From Candidatus Limnocylindria bacterium (GTDB taxonomy: Bacteria; Chloroflexota; Limnocylindria; QHBO01): 18,309 nucleotides of DNA. Both the position numbers and the translations under genes were made by a program. The notes under the pieces are model-generated. The model was not told the origin of the DNA, did not search any database, and worked only from the letters and a program-made list of their open reading frames with translations. Shown here in pieces: positions 1-7,066 of the stretch (the stretch's first letter is position 1; each line of letters starts with the position of its first letter). The DNA lies in NCBI GenBank assembly GCA_030146365.1, contig JASLBU010000061.1, positions 1 to 18,309 on the forward strand. Reading direction: 5' to 3'.

Positions 1-345
1 GAGATTGTGGAGGAAGAGCGTGAAAATCCCCTGCATTCCGGGATTGAGGTACGTATCCGGCTGCCGGCGCCAGACCTCGAAGTCCGCGACGATCTCACGC
101 CCGCGCAGGATGCTGACGACGAGATCCCGATCTATGGCTTCGTCGAACGACAGCTCCGCCTGGTCGACGGCCCGGAAGCGCTCGAGCCAGCTGGTGTCAG
201 CCCTGCGGCGTCGTTCGAAAGCGGCCTCTGACACGTCGTCCAGGCGGTCATCGTGCTCCGTGAGGCCCAGCCCGCTGGCGCGGACGGGCGAGTCGGCCCA
301 CTCGGCCTCAAGAAACTCGGCTGACAGGTCGGCGAAGGACGGCAT
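1..345 (-). CDS. DUF885 family protein, N-terminal part (cut by the left edge)
   Basis: This minus-strand frame opens with ATG at 345 and is still open at base 1, giving 115 codons with no stop. The translation starts MPSFADLSAEFLEAEW and contains GLGLTEHDDRLDDVS at about residues 26-40. That 'G....DDRL.D.S' pattern is typical of the N-terminus of DUF885 proteins, large (about 550-600 aa) alpha-helical proteins that resemble metallopeptidases but have no settled function. A Shine-Dalgarno (GAGGGAG) lies a few bases before the ATG, and a TAGACT -10-like box is further upstream. The catalytic region lies beyond the window, so activity cannot be judged. The family call rests on N-terminal pattern only; the reading frame itself is solid. 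Confidence 0.75.
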   Translation of the reverse strand, partial: MPSFADLSAEFLEAEWADSPVRASGLGLTEHDDRLDDVSEAAFERRRRADTSWLERFRAVDQAELSFDEAIDRDLVVSILRGREIVADFEVWRRQPDTYLNPGMQGIFTLFLHNL

Positions 346-380
346 GGGTCTCCCTCTACGTTCTCGCCCGGGGTGCGGCC

Positions 381-386
381 AGTCTA
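381..386 (-). promoter_or_regulatory. TAGACT -10-like box upstream of the DUF885 gene
   Basis: TAGACT on the minus strand lies 35 nt before the ATG at 345. A transcript starting about 7 nt downstream would have a leader of roughly 29 nt carrying the GAGGGAG ribosome site. No convincing -35 box is visible. The hexamer is identical to the boxes before hom, the SnoaL-like gene and cinA. Confidence 0.45.
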
Positions 387-428
387 GGTCGTCGCGGTCG
401 GACGCGGTGCCGGCGCCGGGCGGCTGGC

Positions 429-791
429 TCAGGGAGCGAGCCGGTTGGGACCGATGATCTCGAGCACCGTGCCATCCGGCGCGAGGAAGTGGCACCACGC
501 GGCTCCGTCGGTTCGCTCGACGTCGGTGAGCATCTCGAGGCCATCCGCCTCGAGATCCGCGCGGGTCGCCTCCACGTCGTCGACGCGCAGACCGACGACC
601 GGGCCGGTGGTAAAGAACGCGTGATCGGCGTCGCTCGAAGCGTAGATGTGGAGCTCGGCATCGTCACCGAGGCGGAACCACGTCGCCCCCGGGGCTTCGC
701 GGATGACCCGCAGGCCGATGCGGTCCCGGAAGAGCGCCACCATCGCCTCGAATCGGTCGGTGCGGAACCCGACGAACGCGACGCCGCTCAC
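429..791 (-). CDS. VOC (glyoxalase/bleomycin-resistance fold) family protein
   Basis: A 120-aa single-domain VOC protein. The frame stays open upstream into asd, but I place the start at GTG 791, which overlaps the asd stop as GTGA; homology to the fold also begins there (VSGVAFVGFRTDRFEAM). The beta-alpha-beta-beta-beta pattern is visible twice: FRDRIGLRVIREAPGATWF then DDAELHIYASSD, and VVGLRVDDVEATRADLEADG then GAAWCHFLAPDGTVLEIIGP. The C-terminal 'DPDG..LEI.GP'-like ending is typical of the family, where the Glu often binds metal. VOC proteins range from lyases and dioxygenases to ligand-binding resistance proteins, so the substrate cannot be given. It is the last gene of the hom-asd string, probably translationally coupled to asd; a role in amino-acid metabolism is not shown. 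Confidence 0.85.
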   Translation of the reverse strand: MSGVAFVGFRTDRFEAMVALFRDRIGLRVIREAPGATWFRLGDDAELHIYASSDADHAFFTTGPVVGLRVDDVEATRADLEADGLEMLTDVERTDGAAWCHFLAPDGTVLEIIGPNRLAP

Positions 792-1825
792 CGTGGCGGC
801 GGGAGCAGCCTGCCGTAGCGATCGGGGTCCACGGCCGCCGCGCACTGGATGGCGTTCAGTGCCGCTCCCTTGCGCAGGTTGTCGCTCGAGACCCACAGCG
901 CAAATCCTCGCTCCCGCCCCGGCACGGCTCGCAGCCTGCCAACGAGGACCGGATCGCGGCCCTCGATGTCGAGCGGCATCGGATGCCGCTCGGACCCGTC
1001 TGCGGGGCGGTACTCGAGGCCTGGCGCGCCACGCAGGACCGCCTCCAGCTCCTCGACCGTGGTGTCGCTCTCGGTCCTAATGTGCAGCGCGACGGAGTGG
1101 CCGGTGTGCACGGGCACGCGGACCGTCGTGGCCGCCACGTCCAGCTCCGGCATCTCCAGGATCTTGCGCAGCTCGGCGTGGATCTTCCGCTCCTCCCCCG
1201 TCCAGCCATCGTCGCCCAGCACGTCGATCTGGGGGACCACCGAGTCGGCGATGCGGCCGTGGAACGGCGAGCCGTCCGCGCGATCGCGGTGCTCGGTCCC
1301 GCGCTCCGCGCCGAAGGCATCGAGGCCGGCACGCCCCGCGCCGCTCACGGCCTGGTAGCTGGCGAGGTCCACCGACGCGAGCCCCGCAGCGTCGCGGATC
1401 GGCGCCAGCGCCACCACGGCGGCCGCCGTGGTGCAGTTGGGGTTGGCGATGAGATTCCCGCTGCGCGCGCGACCCGCGTGCGCGTTCGCCTCGGGGACGA
1501 CCAGCGGGACGTCATCGGCCAGGCGGAAGGCGCTGGAGTTGTCCACCACCAGCGGCACGGCGCGCCCCGGGCCGGCCATGATCTCGCGGCTCTGCGCCGC
1601 GTCCACGGCCAGGAACAGGACGTCGAGCTCGCCGGCGAGCTCATCGGTGAGGACGCGAACCGGCACCGGCGTGCCGGCATAGTCGAGGGTCCTGCCCTCT
1701 GCGCTGCCGAACGGGCGGAGGCAGTCGGCCGGCAGGCCGGCATCGGCGAGGATCGAGCAGAACACGCCGCCCACGACGCCACGGGCGCCTGCCACCCCGA
1801 CGGTCGGCCATCCGTTGTCGCTCAC
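788..1825 (-). CDS. asd: Aspartate-semialdehyde dehydrogenase
   Basis: Makes L-aspartate-4-semialdehyde from aspartyl phosphate with NADPH, the branch point to Lys/DAP, Thr, Met and Ile, in the cytosol. The 345-aa protein has the usual family length. The nucleotide-binding loop is GVAGARGVVGG (residues 10-20). The catalytic Cys131 sits in NPNCTTA, Gln158 in SYQAVSG, and Arg236 and His243 in RVPVHTGHS. The start is GTG at 1825, overlapping the hom stop as GTGA, which suggests translational coupling. The same GTGA device links the asd stop to the downstream VOC gene. No aspartokinase or dapA is present in the window. All key residues are present, so it should be active. Confidence 0.96.
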   Translation of the reverse strand: MSDNGWPTVGVAGARGVVGGVFCSILADAGLPADCLRPFGSAEGRTLDYAGTPVPVRVLTDELAGELDVLFLAVDAAQSREIMAGPGRAVPLVVDNSSAFRLADDVPLVVPEANAHAGRARSGNLIANPNCTTAAAVVALAPIRDAAGLASVDLASYQAVSGAGRAGLDAFGAERGTEHRDRADGSPFHGRIADSVVPQIDVLGDDGWTGEERKIHAELRKILEMPELDVAATTVRVPVHTGHSVALHIRTESDTTVEELEAVLRGAPGLEYRPADGSERHPMPLDIEGRDPVLVGRLRAVPGRERGFALWVSSDNLRKGAALNAIQCAAAVDPDRYGRLLPPPR

Positions 1826-2745
1826 GGCCGGCCACCGAACAGGATCGGCCGCTCGCCGGCAGCGAGGCGGGCGAGGTCGGCGTAGACCGCCCCGGCGGTC
1901 ACGCGTCCGCCGGCGCCAGGCCCGGAGACCCGGAACACGCCGGCACCGGCCACCGTGATCTCCAGGACGTTCTCGATGCCCGCGGCACGGGCCAGCGGAT
2001 CGGAGGGTTCGATCGGCATCGGCGACACGGTCATCTGGTCCTTCGTGGCTTCGGCGACGAGCCGGACGGTCTCGCCCGCGCTCACGTCATAGCCGACGAT
2101 ACCGGTCGTGTCCACGTCCTGCTCGGGCCGCCAGCCGCCCCAGGCGACGGAGGCGAGCACGGCAAGCTTCTGCGCCGCATCCCGCCCGTCGACGTCGAAG
2201 CTCGGATCCGCCTCCGCATACCCGGCCTGCTGCGCCTCGCGCAACGCCTCGACGTAGCTGCGTCCCTCCCCCATGGCGCTGAGGATGTAGGTCGTCGTCG
2301 CGTTCACGATGCCGCGCACCCGTTCGACGGCACCCGTCGCGGCCAGGTGCTCGGTGGTCTCGATCATGGGCGTGCCGCCGCCGACGCTGGCGCTGCCCAG
2401 CAGGGCGGCGACTCGGCGCTCGGCGATCTCCGCCAGCTCGCCACCGTGCGTCGCGAGCAGCGCCTTGTTCGCCGTCACGTACGGCGTGCCGCGGTCCAGG
2501 GCTGCCCGCGCCCACTCACGCGGACCGTCCAATCCACCGGCCAGCTCGACCACGATGTCGTGCTCCAGGGCCTCCTCCGGCGTCGTGAGCGGCACGCCTT
2601 TCGGCACGCCGCGCTCCCTCGCGCGATCCGCATCACGGACCGCCACGCATGCCAGCGTCAGGGGCAGCGGCCCGTCCGCGACCAGCTGCCCGAGCGCCGC
2701 GCCGACGGTCCCCCACCCGATGAGCCCCACGCGAAGCCGTTCCAT
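1822..2745 (-). CDS. hom: Homoserine dehydrogenase, short form without ACT domain
   Basis: Reduces aspartate semialdehyde to homoserine, the step after Asd towards Thr, Met and Ile. The protein has 307 aa. It starts with the dinucleotide-binding loop VGLIGWGTVG (residues 6-15), followed by VTANKALL (Lys94), SASVGGGTPMI (118-128) and ADPSFDVDGRDAAQKLAVLA, which holds the proton-relay pair Asp189 and Lys193. The usual NGTTNYIL segment reads NATTTYIL (148-155), a mild deviation. The C-terminus ends with the catalytic domain; the regulatory ACT domain of the common ~430-aa form is missing, so threonine feedback through ACT is unlikely. It is first in the hom-asd-VOC string. The ATG directly follows a TAGACT box by 6 nt with no Shine-Dalgarno, so the mRNA is probably leaderless and leaves no room for a riboswitch. 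Confidence 0.94.
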   Translation of the reverse strand: MERLRVGLIGWGTVGAALGQLVADGPLPLTLACVAVRDADRARERGVPKGVPLTTPEEALEHDIVVELAGGLDGPREWARAALDRGTPYVTANKALLATHGGELAEIAERRVAALLGSASVGGGTPMIETTEHLAATGAVERVRGIVNATTTYILSAMGEGRSYVEALREAQQAGYAEADPSFDVDGRDAAQKLAVLASVAWGGWRPEQDVDTTGIVGYDVSAGETVRLVAEATKDQMTVSPMPIEPSDPLARAAGIENVLEITVAGAGVFRVSGPGAGGRVTAGAVYADLARLAAGERPILFGGRP

Positions 2746-2751
2746 CGGCCA

Positions 2752-2757
2752 AGTCTA
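2752..2757 (-). promoter_or_regulatory. Leaderless-type -10 box (TAGACT) of hom
   Basis: On the minus strand TAGACT is followed by TGGCCG and then the hom ATG at 2745, a spacing of exactly 6 nt. Transcription starting about 7 nt after the box would begin at the A of ATG. No Shine-Dalgarno and no clear -35 box are present. It faces the TAGACT of the divergent SnoaL-like gene 43 bp away. Confidence 0.7.
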
Positions 2758-2800
2758 GCCCGCCGTCCCTCGCCCAACCGCCTCGCGCTCGGCCGGCCGC

Positions 2801-2806
2801 TAGACT
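2801..2806 (+). promoter_or_regulatory. Leaderless-type -10 box (TAGACT) of the SnoaL-like gene
   Basis: TAGACT is followed by GGCGGC and then ATG at 2813, a spacing of exactly 6 nt. No Shine-Dalgarno is present. Box and spacing match those of hom on the other strand of this 67-bp divergent gap. Confidence 0.7.
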
Positions 2807-2812
2807 GGCGGC

Positions 2813-3148
2813 ATGGGAGCCACCGAGACCGTCGACCTGTTCATCGAGCTCATCAACGACGACCGGCGCGAGAAGGCCATCGAGCTGCTGGCCGAGAACG
2901 CCGTGATGGGCATCAGCGTGCCGGGCTCCGACGAGCGGACCAACTTGCGCGGCCGCGACAAGGTCGGTGGCTGGTTCACCCGGGCGGGCAACGGCTTCCG
3001 GATGTTCATCAACGATAGCCGCAACATGGGCGCCAGCTACATCGCCGATGTGACGGTGATGCGACCCGGCATCGACCCGATGCACGTCGAGGCTAACTTC
3101 CGGGTCGAGAACGGACAGATCGTGGCGCTCTTCCTCAGCCCCAGCTGA
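2813..3148 (+). CDS. NTF2-like / SnoaL-like domain protein
   Basis: A 111-aa protein with the layout of the NTF2/SnoaL cone fold. An N-terminal helix (ETVDLFIELINDDRREKAIELLAENAVM) is followed by a G-R-D-KVGGWF turn at about residues 43-52 and then strands ending in MHVEANFRVENGQIVALFL. The 'F.VENGQI..L' ending is characteristic of SnoaL_2-type proteins. These are small enzymes (isomerases, cyclases, hydrolases) or ligand-binding proteins of mixed function, so substrate and role are unknown. It stands alone on the plus strand, divergent from hom and convergent with the kinase gene (22-bp gap). Start choice is supported by the TAGACT box 6 nt upstream. Confidence 0.75.
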   Translation: MGATETVDLFIELINDDRREKAIELLAENAVMGISVPGSDERTNLRGRDKVGGWFTRAGNGFRMFINDSRNMGASYIADVTVMRPGIDPMHVEANFRVENGQIVALFLSPS

Positions 3149-3170
3149 CCCAACGCGCCGGGCTCGTCCC

Positions 3171-4571
3171 TCAGTCGTCGTTCCCGCCGCCGTTGTTTCC
3201 TCCGCCTCCGCCGCCGTTCCCACCGCTCCCGTTGCCGTTGCCCTGGCCGTCGCCTTCGCCCGCCTCCTTGCAGGCGTCGACCAACTGCTCGGCGATGTCC
3301 TTCGCCTCGTCCTCGGACAGACCGGCGAGCGCTGGCTCGGCCTGGGCCGCCACGTCCGCGCTGCATTGTTCTGCCACCTGGGCGATGAGTTTCGTCAGCC
3401 ACTTCGGGGGCACCGGGGTGGGCGCGGGCGCGCTCGGTGGAGTCGACGCGGTGGCCTCCGCCGTGGTGCCAGCCGCCGTGGCCGTTGGAGCGGACGAGAC
3501 GTCGGCCGCGGCTCCGTCTCCATCGCCCCGCATCAGCATCGAGCCCAGGAGGACCGCGAGGGCGGCCATGCCCAGCAGCGCCAGCAGGGGAAGCGCCGTG
3601 GACCGGCCCGAGCGCCTGCGCCGGCCGGCTGGGTGCGAGGGCGATGTCCTGGCGGGGGCGGGGTTCAGCGGGCCCCGGATCGCGGCGACGGGCATCGTCC
3701 GGGTCGCCGCAGCGGCATCGGTCAGGGGCAGCCCCGGGACCAGCGCCAGCGCCGCGCGGTCGTCACCCGCCAGCCAGTCGCGCAGGGCGGCGGCCAGGGC
3801 ACCGGCGTGCAGCGGCCGGTCGACGGGATCGTACGCGAGACACGCGGTGATGACAGCCGCAAGGGTCGGGTCGACGTCCTCGAGCGGCGGCGGGCCGCCA
3901 CGCTGGGCCTCCGCCAGCGCGAGCGGCGTCGTGGACTGGTAGGGCGGGCGACCGGTCAGCGCCTGGTAGAGGACCACGCCGAGGCCGTACAGGTCGGTCC
4001 GCGGGCTGATGGCGGCATCGGCCAGCTGCTCCGGCGCCATGGAGCCGAGCGTGCCGATCACCGTGCCCGTGACGGTCAAGCGCTCCGCGGCCGCGGCCAG
4101 GCTGTGGGCGATGCCGAAGTCGACGAGGCGGACGCGGCCGTCGCGCGCCAGCAGGACGTTGCCCGGCTTGACGTCGCGGTGGATCACACCCTGCTGGTGG
4201 GCGTGGTAGAGCGCATCGGCGACTTCGGCGACCAGGCCGGCGGCCTCCCGAGGCGGGAGCGGGCCCGCGCGGTCGATACGCGCCGCCAGCGACTCGCCGT
4301 CAACCAGCTCCATCACCAGTGCCGGCGCATCCCCCGTGGCATCCACGTCGTAGACGCCCACGATCACGGGGTGAGACAGGCGCCCCGCTGCCTTCGCCTC
4401 GGCCGCGAGACGGGCACGCGACGATCCGTCGGCGAACAGGTGCGGGTGCAGCCTCTTGACGGCCACCGGGCGGTCCAGCTGCTCGTCGTGCGCCCGCCAG
4501 ACCTCGGCGCTCCCGCCGGCGGCGAGGCGCTCGATGAGCCTGTATCGGTCGAGGATCAGCTGGTCGTTCAT
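3171..4571 (-). CDS. Transmembrane serine/threonine protein kinase (PknB type)
   Basis: A 466-aa eukaryotic-like kinase. The cytosolic kinase domain (about 10-270) has the Gly-rich loop LAAGGSAEVWRA, Lys39 in VAVKR, HRDVKPGN (131-138, catalytic Asp133), DFG (151-153), APE (179-181) and RTDLYGLGVVLY. A proline-rich linker ends in RRRR (317-320), followed by one membrane segment (about 326-347), a Ser/Ala/Thr/Pro stalk, a short helical part with one Cys pair (EQCSADV, VDACKEA) and a Gly/Asn-rich tail ending NDD. No PASTA repeats are seen, so it is not the usual cell-wall-sensing PknB. It is the last gene of the F420 string, 44 nt after cofE. An ATG at 4592 in the same frame (7 aa longer) is an alternative start; neither has a strong ribosome site. 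Confidence 0.92.
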   Translation of the reverse strand: MNDQLILDRYRLIERLAAGGSAEVWRAHDEQLDRPVAVKRLHPHLFADGSSRARLAAEAKAAGRLSHPVIVGVYDVDATGDAPALVMELVDGESLAARIDRAGPLPPREAAGLVAEVADALYHAHQQGVIHRDVKPGNVLLARDGRVRLVDFGIAHSLAAAAERLTVTGTVIGTLGSMAPEQLADAAISPRTDLYGLGVVLYQALTGRPPYQSTTPLALAEAQRGGPPPLEDVDPTLAAVITACLAYDPVDRPLHAGALAAALRDWLAGDDRAALALVPGLPLTDAAAATRTMPVAAIRGPLNPAPARTSPSHPAGRRRRSGRSTALPLLALLGMAALAVLLGSMLMRGDGDGAAADVSSAPTATAAGTTAEATASTPPSAPAPTPVPPKWLTKLIAQVAEQCSADVAAQAEPALAGLSEDEAKDIAEQLVDACKEAGEGDGQGNGNGSGGNGGGGGGNNGGGNDD

Positions 4572-4615
4572 GCTCGCCCGCTCGTCGGGCATCGGACGGC
4601 TTGCAAGGCGCGGGC

Positions 4616-5374
4616 CTACGGGAAGAGGTCGCGCTCGGGCTCCATCACCAGTCCCGCCGCCCCTTGCTCGGAGGGCCGCCACGCGTAGCCCCGCACGACC
4701 ACCACCGGTCGCTGGTCCACCTTGCCGCCCGCCAGATCGGCGGCCGACGCAAGCTGGTCGCCGACGGCGATGATCGTGGCGCGCATCGGCCGTCCGGCCG
4801 CATCCGGCTCGCCCCGCAGATCCACAAGCGCCTCGATCCCCGCCGAGCCGATGGCGACGTTCACGATGCCGTTGCGCCACGGACGGCCGAACGAGTCGCT
4901 GACGATGACTGCCGGCGCCGCGCCGGTGCGCTCGCGAACGCCCTTGCGGATCCCGCGCGCCGAGGCGTCCGGGTCCTCGGGGAGGAGCGCCGCGACATCC
5001 CCACCACCGACGTTCGACACGTCGACGCCGGCGTTCGCACACACGAGACCGTGGCGCGTTCGGCTGATGATCAGGCCCCCGGCTCCCATGCGCACGATGG
5101 CGGCCGACTCGCGCAGCACGACCTCCACCTGGCGCGGATCCTTCTCCCAGCGGGCGGCCCACTCACGCGCAAGGTCCGAGGGCTGCACGCTGCCGAGGTC
5201 GACCAACCGGCCCTCCGCCTTCGAGACGATCTTCTGCGTGACAACCAGCACGTCGCCGTTGCGGAGATCCACCCCCGATGCGGCGGCCGCTTCGACGATC
5301 ACGGCACCGAGGTCGGCGCCCGCAGCGATCTCGCCGATGCCGTCGAGCGCGATGAGCTCGATGCGCGCCGTCAC
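4616..5374 (-). CDS. cofE: Coenzyme F420-0:L-glutamate ligase, stand-alone
   Basis: Adds L-glutamate residues to F420-0 using GTP, giving F420-n, in the cytosol. The 252-aa length matches single-domain CofE and not the ~450-aa mycobacterial FbiB, which carries an extra nitroreductase domain. Recognisable blocks are VVTQKIVSKAEGR (44-56), HGLVCANAGVDVSN (108-121), SDSFGRPWRNGIVNVAIG (159-176) and GDQLASAADL (205-214), which form the nucleotide- and metal-binding regions of the family. The frame is open further upstream, but the start is placed at GTG 5374, which overlaps the cofC stop as GTGA; the product then begins VTARIELIAL. The kinase gene follows. Confidence 0.95.
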   Translation of the reverse strand: MTARIELIALDGIGEIAAGADLGAVIVEAAAASGVDLRNGDVLVVTQKIVSKAEGRLVDLGSVQPSDLAREWAARWEKDPRQVEVVLRESAAIVRMGAGGLIISRTRHGLVCANAGVDVSNVGGGDVAALLPEDPDASARGIRKGVRERTGAAPAVIVSDSFGRPWRNGIVNVAIGSAGIEALVDLRGEPDAAGRPMRATIIAVGDQLASAADLAGGKVDQRPVVVVRGYAWRPSEQGAAGLVMEPERDLFP

Positions 5375-5970
5375 GCCGCGTCGCCGAGCTCGAGCCAGCG
5401 GGCGAGGTCGGCGGGCGTGTCGAGGTCGAAGGCGAGACCGGCCCTGTTGACCGCCACGGCGGGGACGCCGGCTCTCTCCACCTCGGCGGCGTGGGCGGCG
5501 AAGGAGCCCGCCCCGAAGCGGAAGGCGATGACGTCGGGGGGCCGCAGCGCCAGGGCGTTGGTCCCTGTGCCCGCCCGGTCGGGAGCGATCGCGACCCCAG
5601 CCCCTTCGTCGGGGAGCGCCTGCCACAGCGTCCGGATGTCGTCTGGCCGAAGGTTCGGCAGGTCGCCGTGGAGGACCAGGAGGGTGTCGATCCCCTGCTG
5701 CACCGCCTCTGATCGCGCCTGGTCGAGCCCCTCGTTCAGCCCCATGCCACGCTGGGCGACGAGCCGCGCCCCGGAGGCCTCCACGATCTCGGCGAGCGGA
5801 CGCGACGGCGAGATGACGACTACGTCCCCGGCGACCTCCCGCGCGACCCGCAGCACGCGCTGGAGCAGCTGACTGGCGAGCATCACCCGCTCCTCTGGAT
5901 CGAGGCTCGGCGCCAGCCGCGTCTTCGCCGCCTCGAGCCCACGGTGCGGGACGATGATTCTCATCGACAC
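5371..5970 (-). CDS. cofC: 2-phospho-L-lactate/phosphoenolpyruvate guanylyltransferase
   Basis: Activates 2-phospho-L-lactate (archaea) or phosphoenolpyruvate (actinobacterial FbiD) with GTP to make the donor used by CofD; which substrate applies here cannot be read from sequence. The 199-aa protein shows the family blocks KTRLAP (16-21), GLNEGLDQA, LHGDLPNL (about 100-107), APDRAGTGTNAL (129-140) and FDLDTPADL near the C-terminus. ATG 5964 would give MRIIVPHRG. I prefer GTG 5970 (VSMRIIVPHRG) because a TATGCT box lies exactly 6 nt before it, as with the other leaderless starts here. The gene follows cofD by 37 nt and overlaps cofE by 4 nt. Confidence 0.93.
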   Translation of the reverse strand: MSMRIIVPHRGLEAAKTRLAPSLDPEERVMLASQLLQRVLRVAREVAGDVVVISPSRPLAEIVEASGARLVAQRGMGLNEGLDQARSEAVQQGIDTLLVLHGDLPNLRPDDIRTLWQALPDEGAGVAIAPDRAGTGTNALALRPPDVIAFRFGAGSFAAHAAEVERAGVPAVAVNRAGLAFDLDTPADLARWLELGDAA

Positions 5971-5976
5971 CGCAGG

Positions 5977-5982
5977 AGCATA
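5977..5982 (-). promoter_or_regulatory. Leaderless-type -10 box (TATGCT) of cofC
   Basis: On the minus strand TATGCT is followed by CCTGCG and then GTG at 5970, a 6-nt spacing. It lies in the short cofD-cofC gap and has no Shine-Dalgarno partner. If used, it gives cofC-cofE-kinase an internal promoter independent of cofD, and it decides the cofC start in favour of GTG 5970. Confidence 0.55.
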
Positions 5983-6007
5983 TCGCGTGCTGGAGGGCAC
6001 GGCCGAT

Positions 6008-6934
6008 TCAGGCTTCGGCGGCGAATGAGCCGATGACCGACGCCAGCGACCGGCGGTCCTCATCGGTCCGCATGACGGTCGCCAGGGCGTGGACGACCAT
6101 GCCGGTCTCGCGCCGGATGTCGGCGGCATGATCGGCATCCGCCTCGTCGATCACGAACGTATCCGCCAGACCGCGGTAGATGCGCGCGACGCCCCCCGCC
6201 GTGGACTCGTGGCCCAGGCTGGCGAGCATCCGGTCGGCGGGACCCTTGAGGGCGCGTCCGGCCACGATGGGGCTGACCGCCACGACGGGGGCCGGTGCGG
6301 CGCGGATGGCGTCGCTCACGGCCGGCAGCGCCAGGATCGGTCCGATGCTGACGACCGGGTTGGATGGGCCGATGACGATGAGGTCGGCCGCCTCGATCGC
6401 CGCGAGCACGGCCGGCGTCGGCCGGCCATCGCCGTCGAAGCGCACCGCGCGGACCTCCGGCTCCTGCCTCCGGCGGACGAAGTAGTCCTGGAACTCCAAC
6501 TGCCCCTCGTCGGTCTGGAGCTTCGTCCGGTGCCGAGCGTCGGTGGCCGGCAGGATGCGCGCCACGATGCCCAGCGCCGCCGCCATCTGCCTGATTGCAT
6601 CGGTCAGGCTGGCACCGTCCCGCATCAGGCGGCTCCGGTGAGCGTGCGTGGCGAGGTCAGCGTCGCCGACCGTGAACCACGTCGGCTCGCCCAGCCGCGC
6701 GAACATGCCGTGCCCGGTGTGCGTGTCGCCACGGACGCCCCACCCGCGCTCGGCGTCCACGAGTCCTGCGAGCGTGTACAGCAGGGCGTCGATGTCCGGG
6801 CACACCAGCAGCCCGTGCATCTCCACGTCGTCGCCCACGTTCGCGATGACGGTGAGGTCCACGTCGGGGAGCATCGCGAAGCCGTGGGCGAGCTTCGTTC
6901 CGCCGGTGCCGCCTGCCAGGACCGTGACCTTCAC
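6008..6934 (-). CDS. cofD: 2-phospho-L-lactate (or enolpyruvyl) transferase of F420 synthesis
   Basis: Transfers the phospholactyl or phosphoenolpyruvyl group from its GDP-activated donor to Fo, giving F420-0 or dehydro-F420-0. The 308-aa length is standard. The N-terminal nucleotide/Fo-binding loop is LAGGTGGTKLAHG (6-18), followed by NVGDDVEMHGLLVCPDIDA (32-50), RGDTHTGHGMFARLGEPTWF, and GPSNPVVSIGPIL (189-201), all diagnostic of CofD/FbiA. Translation starts with GTG at 6934, 6 nt after a TAGGCT box with no Shine-Dalgarno, so a leaderless mRNA is likely. It is first in the order cofD-cofC-cofE-kinase. The Fo synthase genes (fbiC or cofG/cofH) are not in the window. Confidence 0.96.
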   Translation of the reverse strand: MKVTVLAGGTGGTKLAHGFAMLPDVDLTVIANVGDDVEMHGLLVCPDIDALLYTLAGLVDAERGWGVRGDTHTGHGMFARLGEPTWFTVGDADLATHAHRSRLMRDGASLTDAIRQMAAALGIVARILPATDARHRTKLQTDEGQLEFQDYFVRRRQEPEVRAVRFDGDGRPTPAVLAAIEAADLIVIGPSNPVVSIGPILALPAVSDAIRAAPAPVVAVSPIVAGRALKGPADRMLASLGHESTAGGVARIYRGLADTFVIDEADADHAADIRRETGMVVHALATVMRTDEDRRSLASVIGSFAAEA

Positions 6935-7066
6935 CGGTGCAGCCTAACGGCCGGCTGGGCTGCCCGGCCCGCGGGGCGCAGCGCGACGGCACCATTGGCG
7001 ACAATGTGCGCCTGGCGGGAGCGATCACCCTCCGCATCGGCCCGATCGTGCGCAACCAGCAGCAGG
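6935..7066. other. Spacer between the LLM oxidoreductase gene and cofD
   Basis: A 132-bp gap. Its left end holds the cofD TAGGCT box and a GC-rich stretch (GGCCGGCTGGGCTGCCCGGC) that could fold but has no T-tract. The rest (about 6985-7066) shows no tRNA, repeat or ribosome site. It reads as a short coding-like stretch on the plus strand without a start codon, most likely chance. Confidence 0.4.
6941..6946 (-). promoter_or_regulatory. Leaderless-type -10 box (TAGGCT) of cofD
   Basis: On the minus strand TAGGCT is followed by GCACCG and then the cofD GTG at 6934, a 6-nt spacing. No Shine-Dalgarno is present. It suggests the F420 string has its own promoter, separate from the PPOX-LLM pair upstream. 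Confidence 0.65.

Noticed and set aside
2746..2812. Riboswitch or attenuator upstream of hom
   Set aside because: The -10 box is 6 nt from the start codon, leaving no leader RNA.
4572..5162. Upstream extension of the kinase frame through cofE
   Set aside because: The extra ~197 residues are Arg/Gly/Pro-rich out-of-frame cofE sequence; the kinase domain begins right after ATG 4571.
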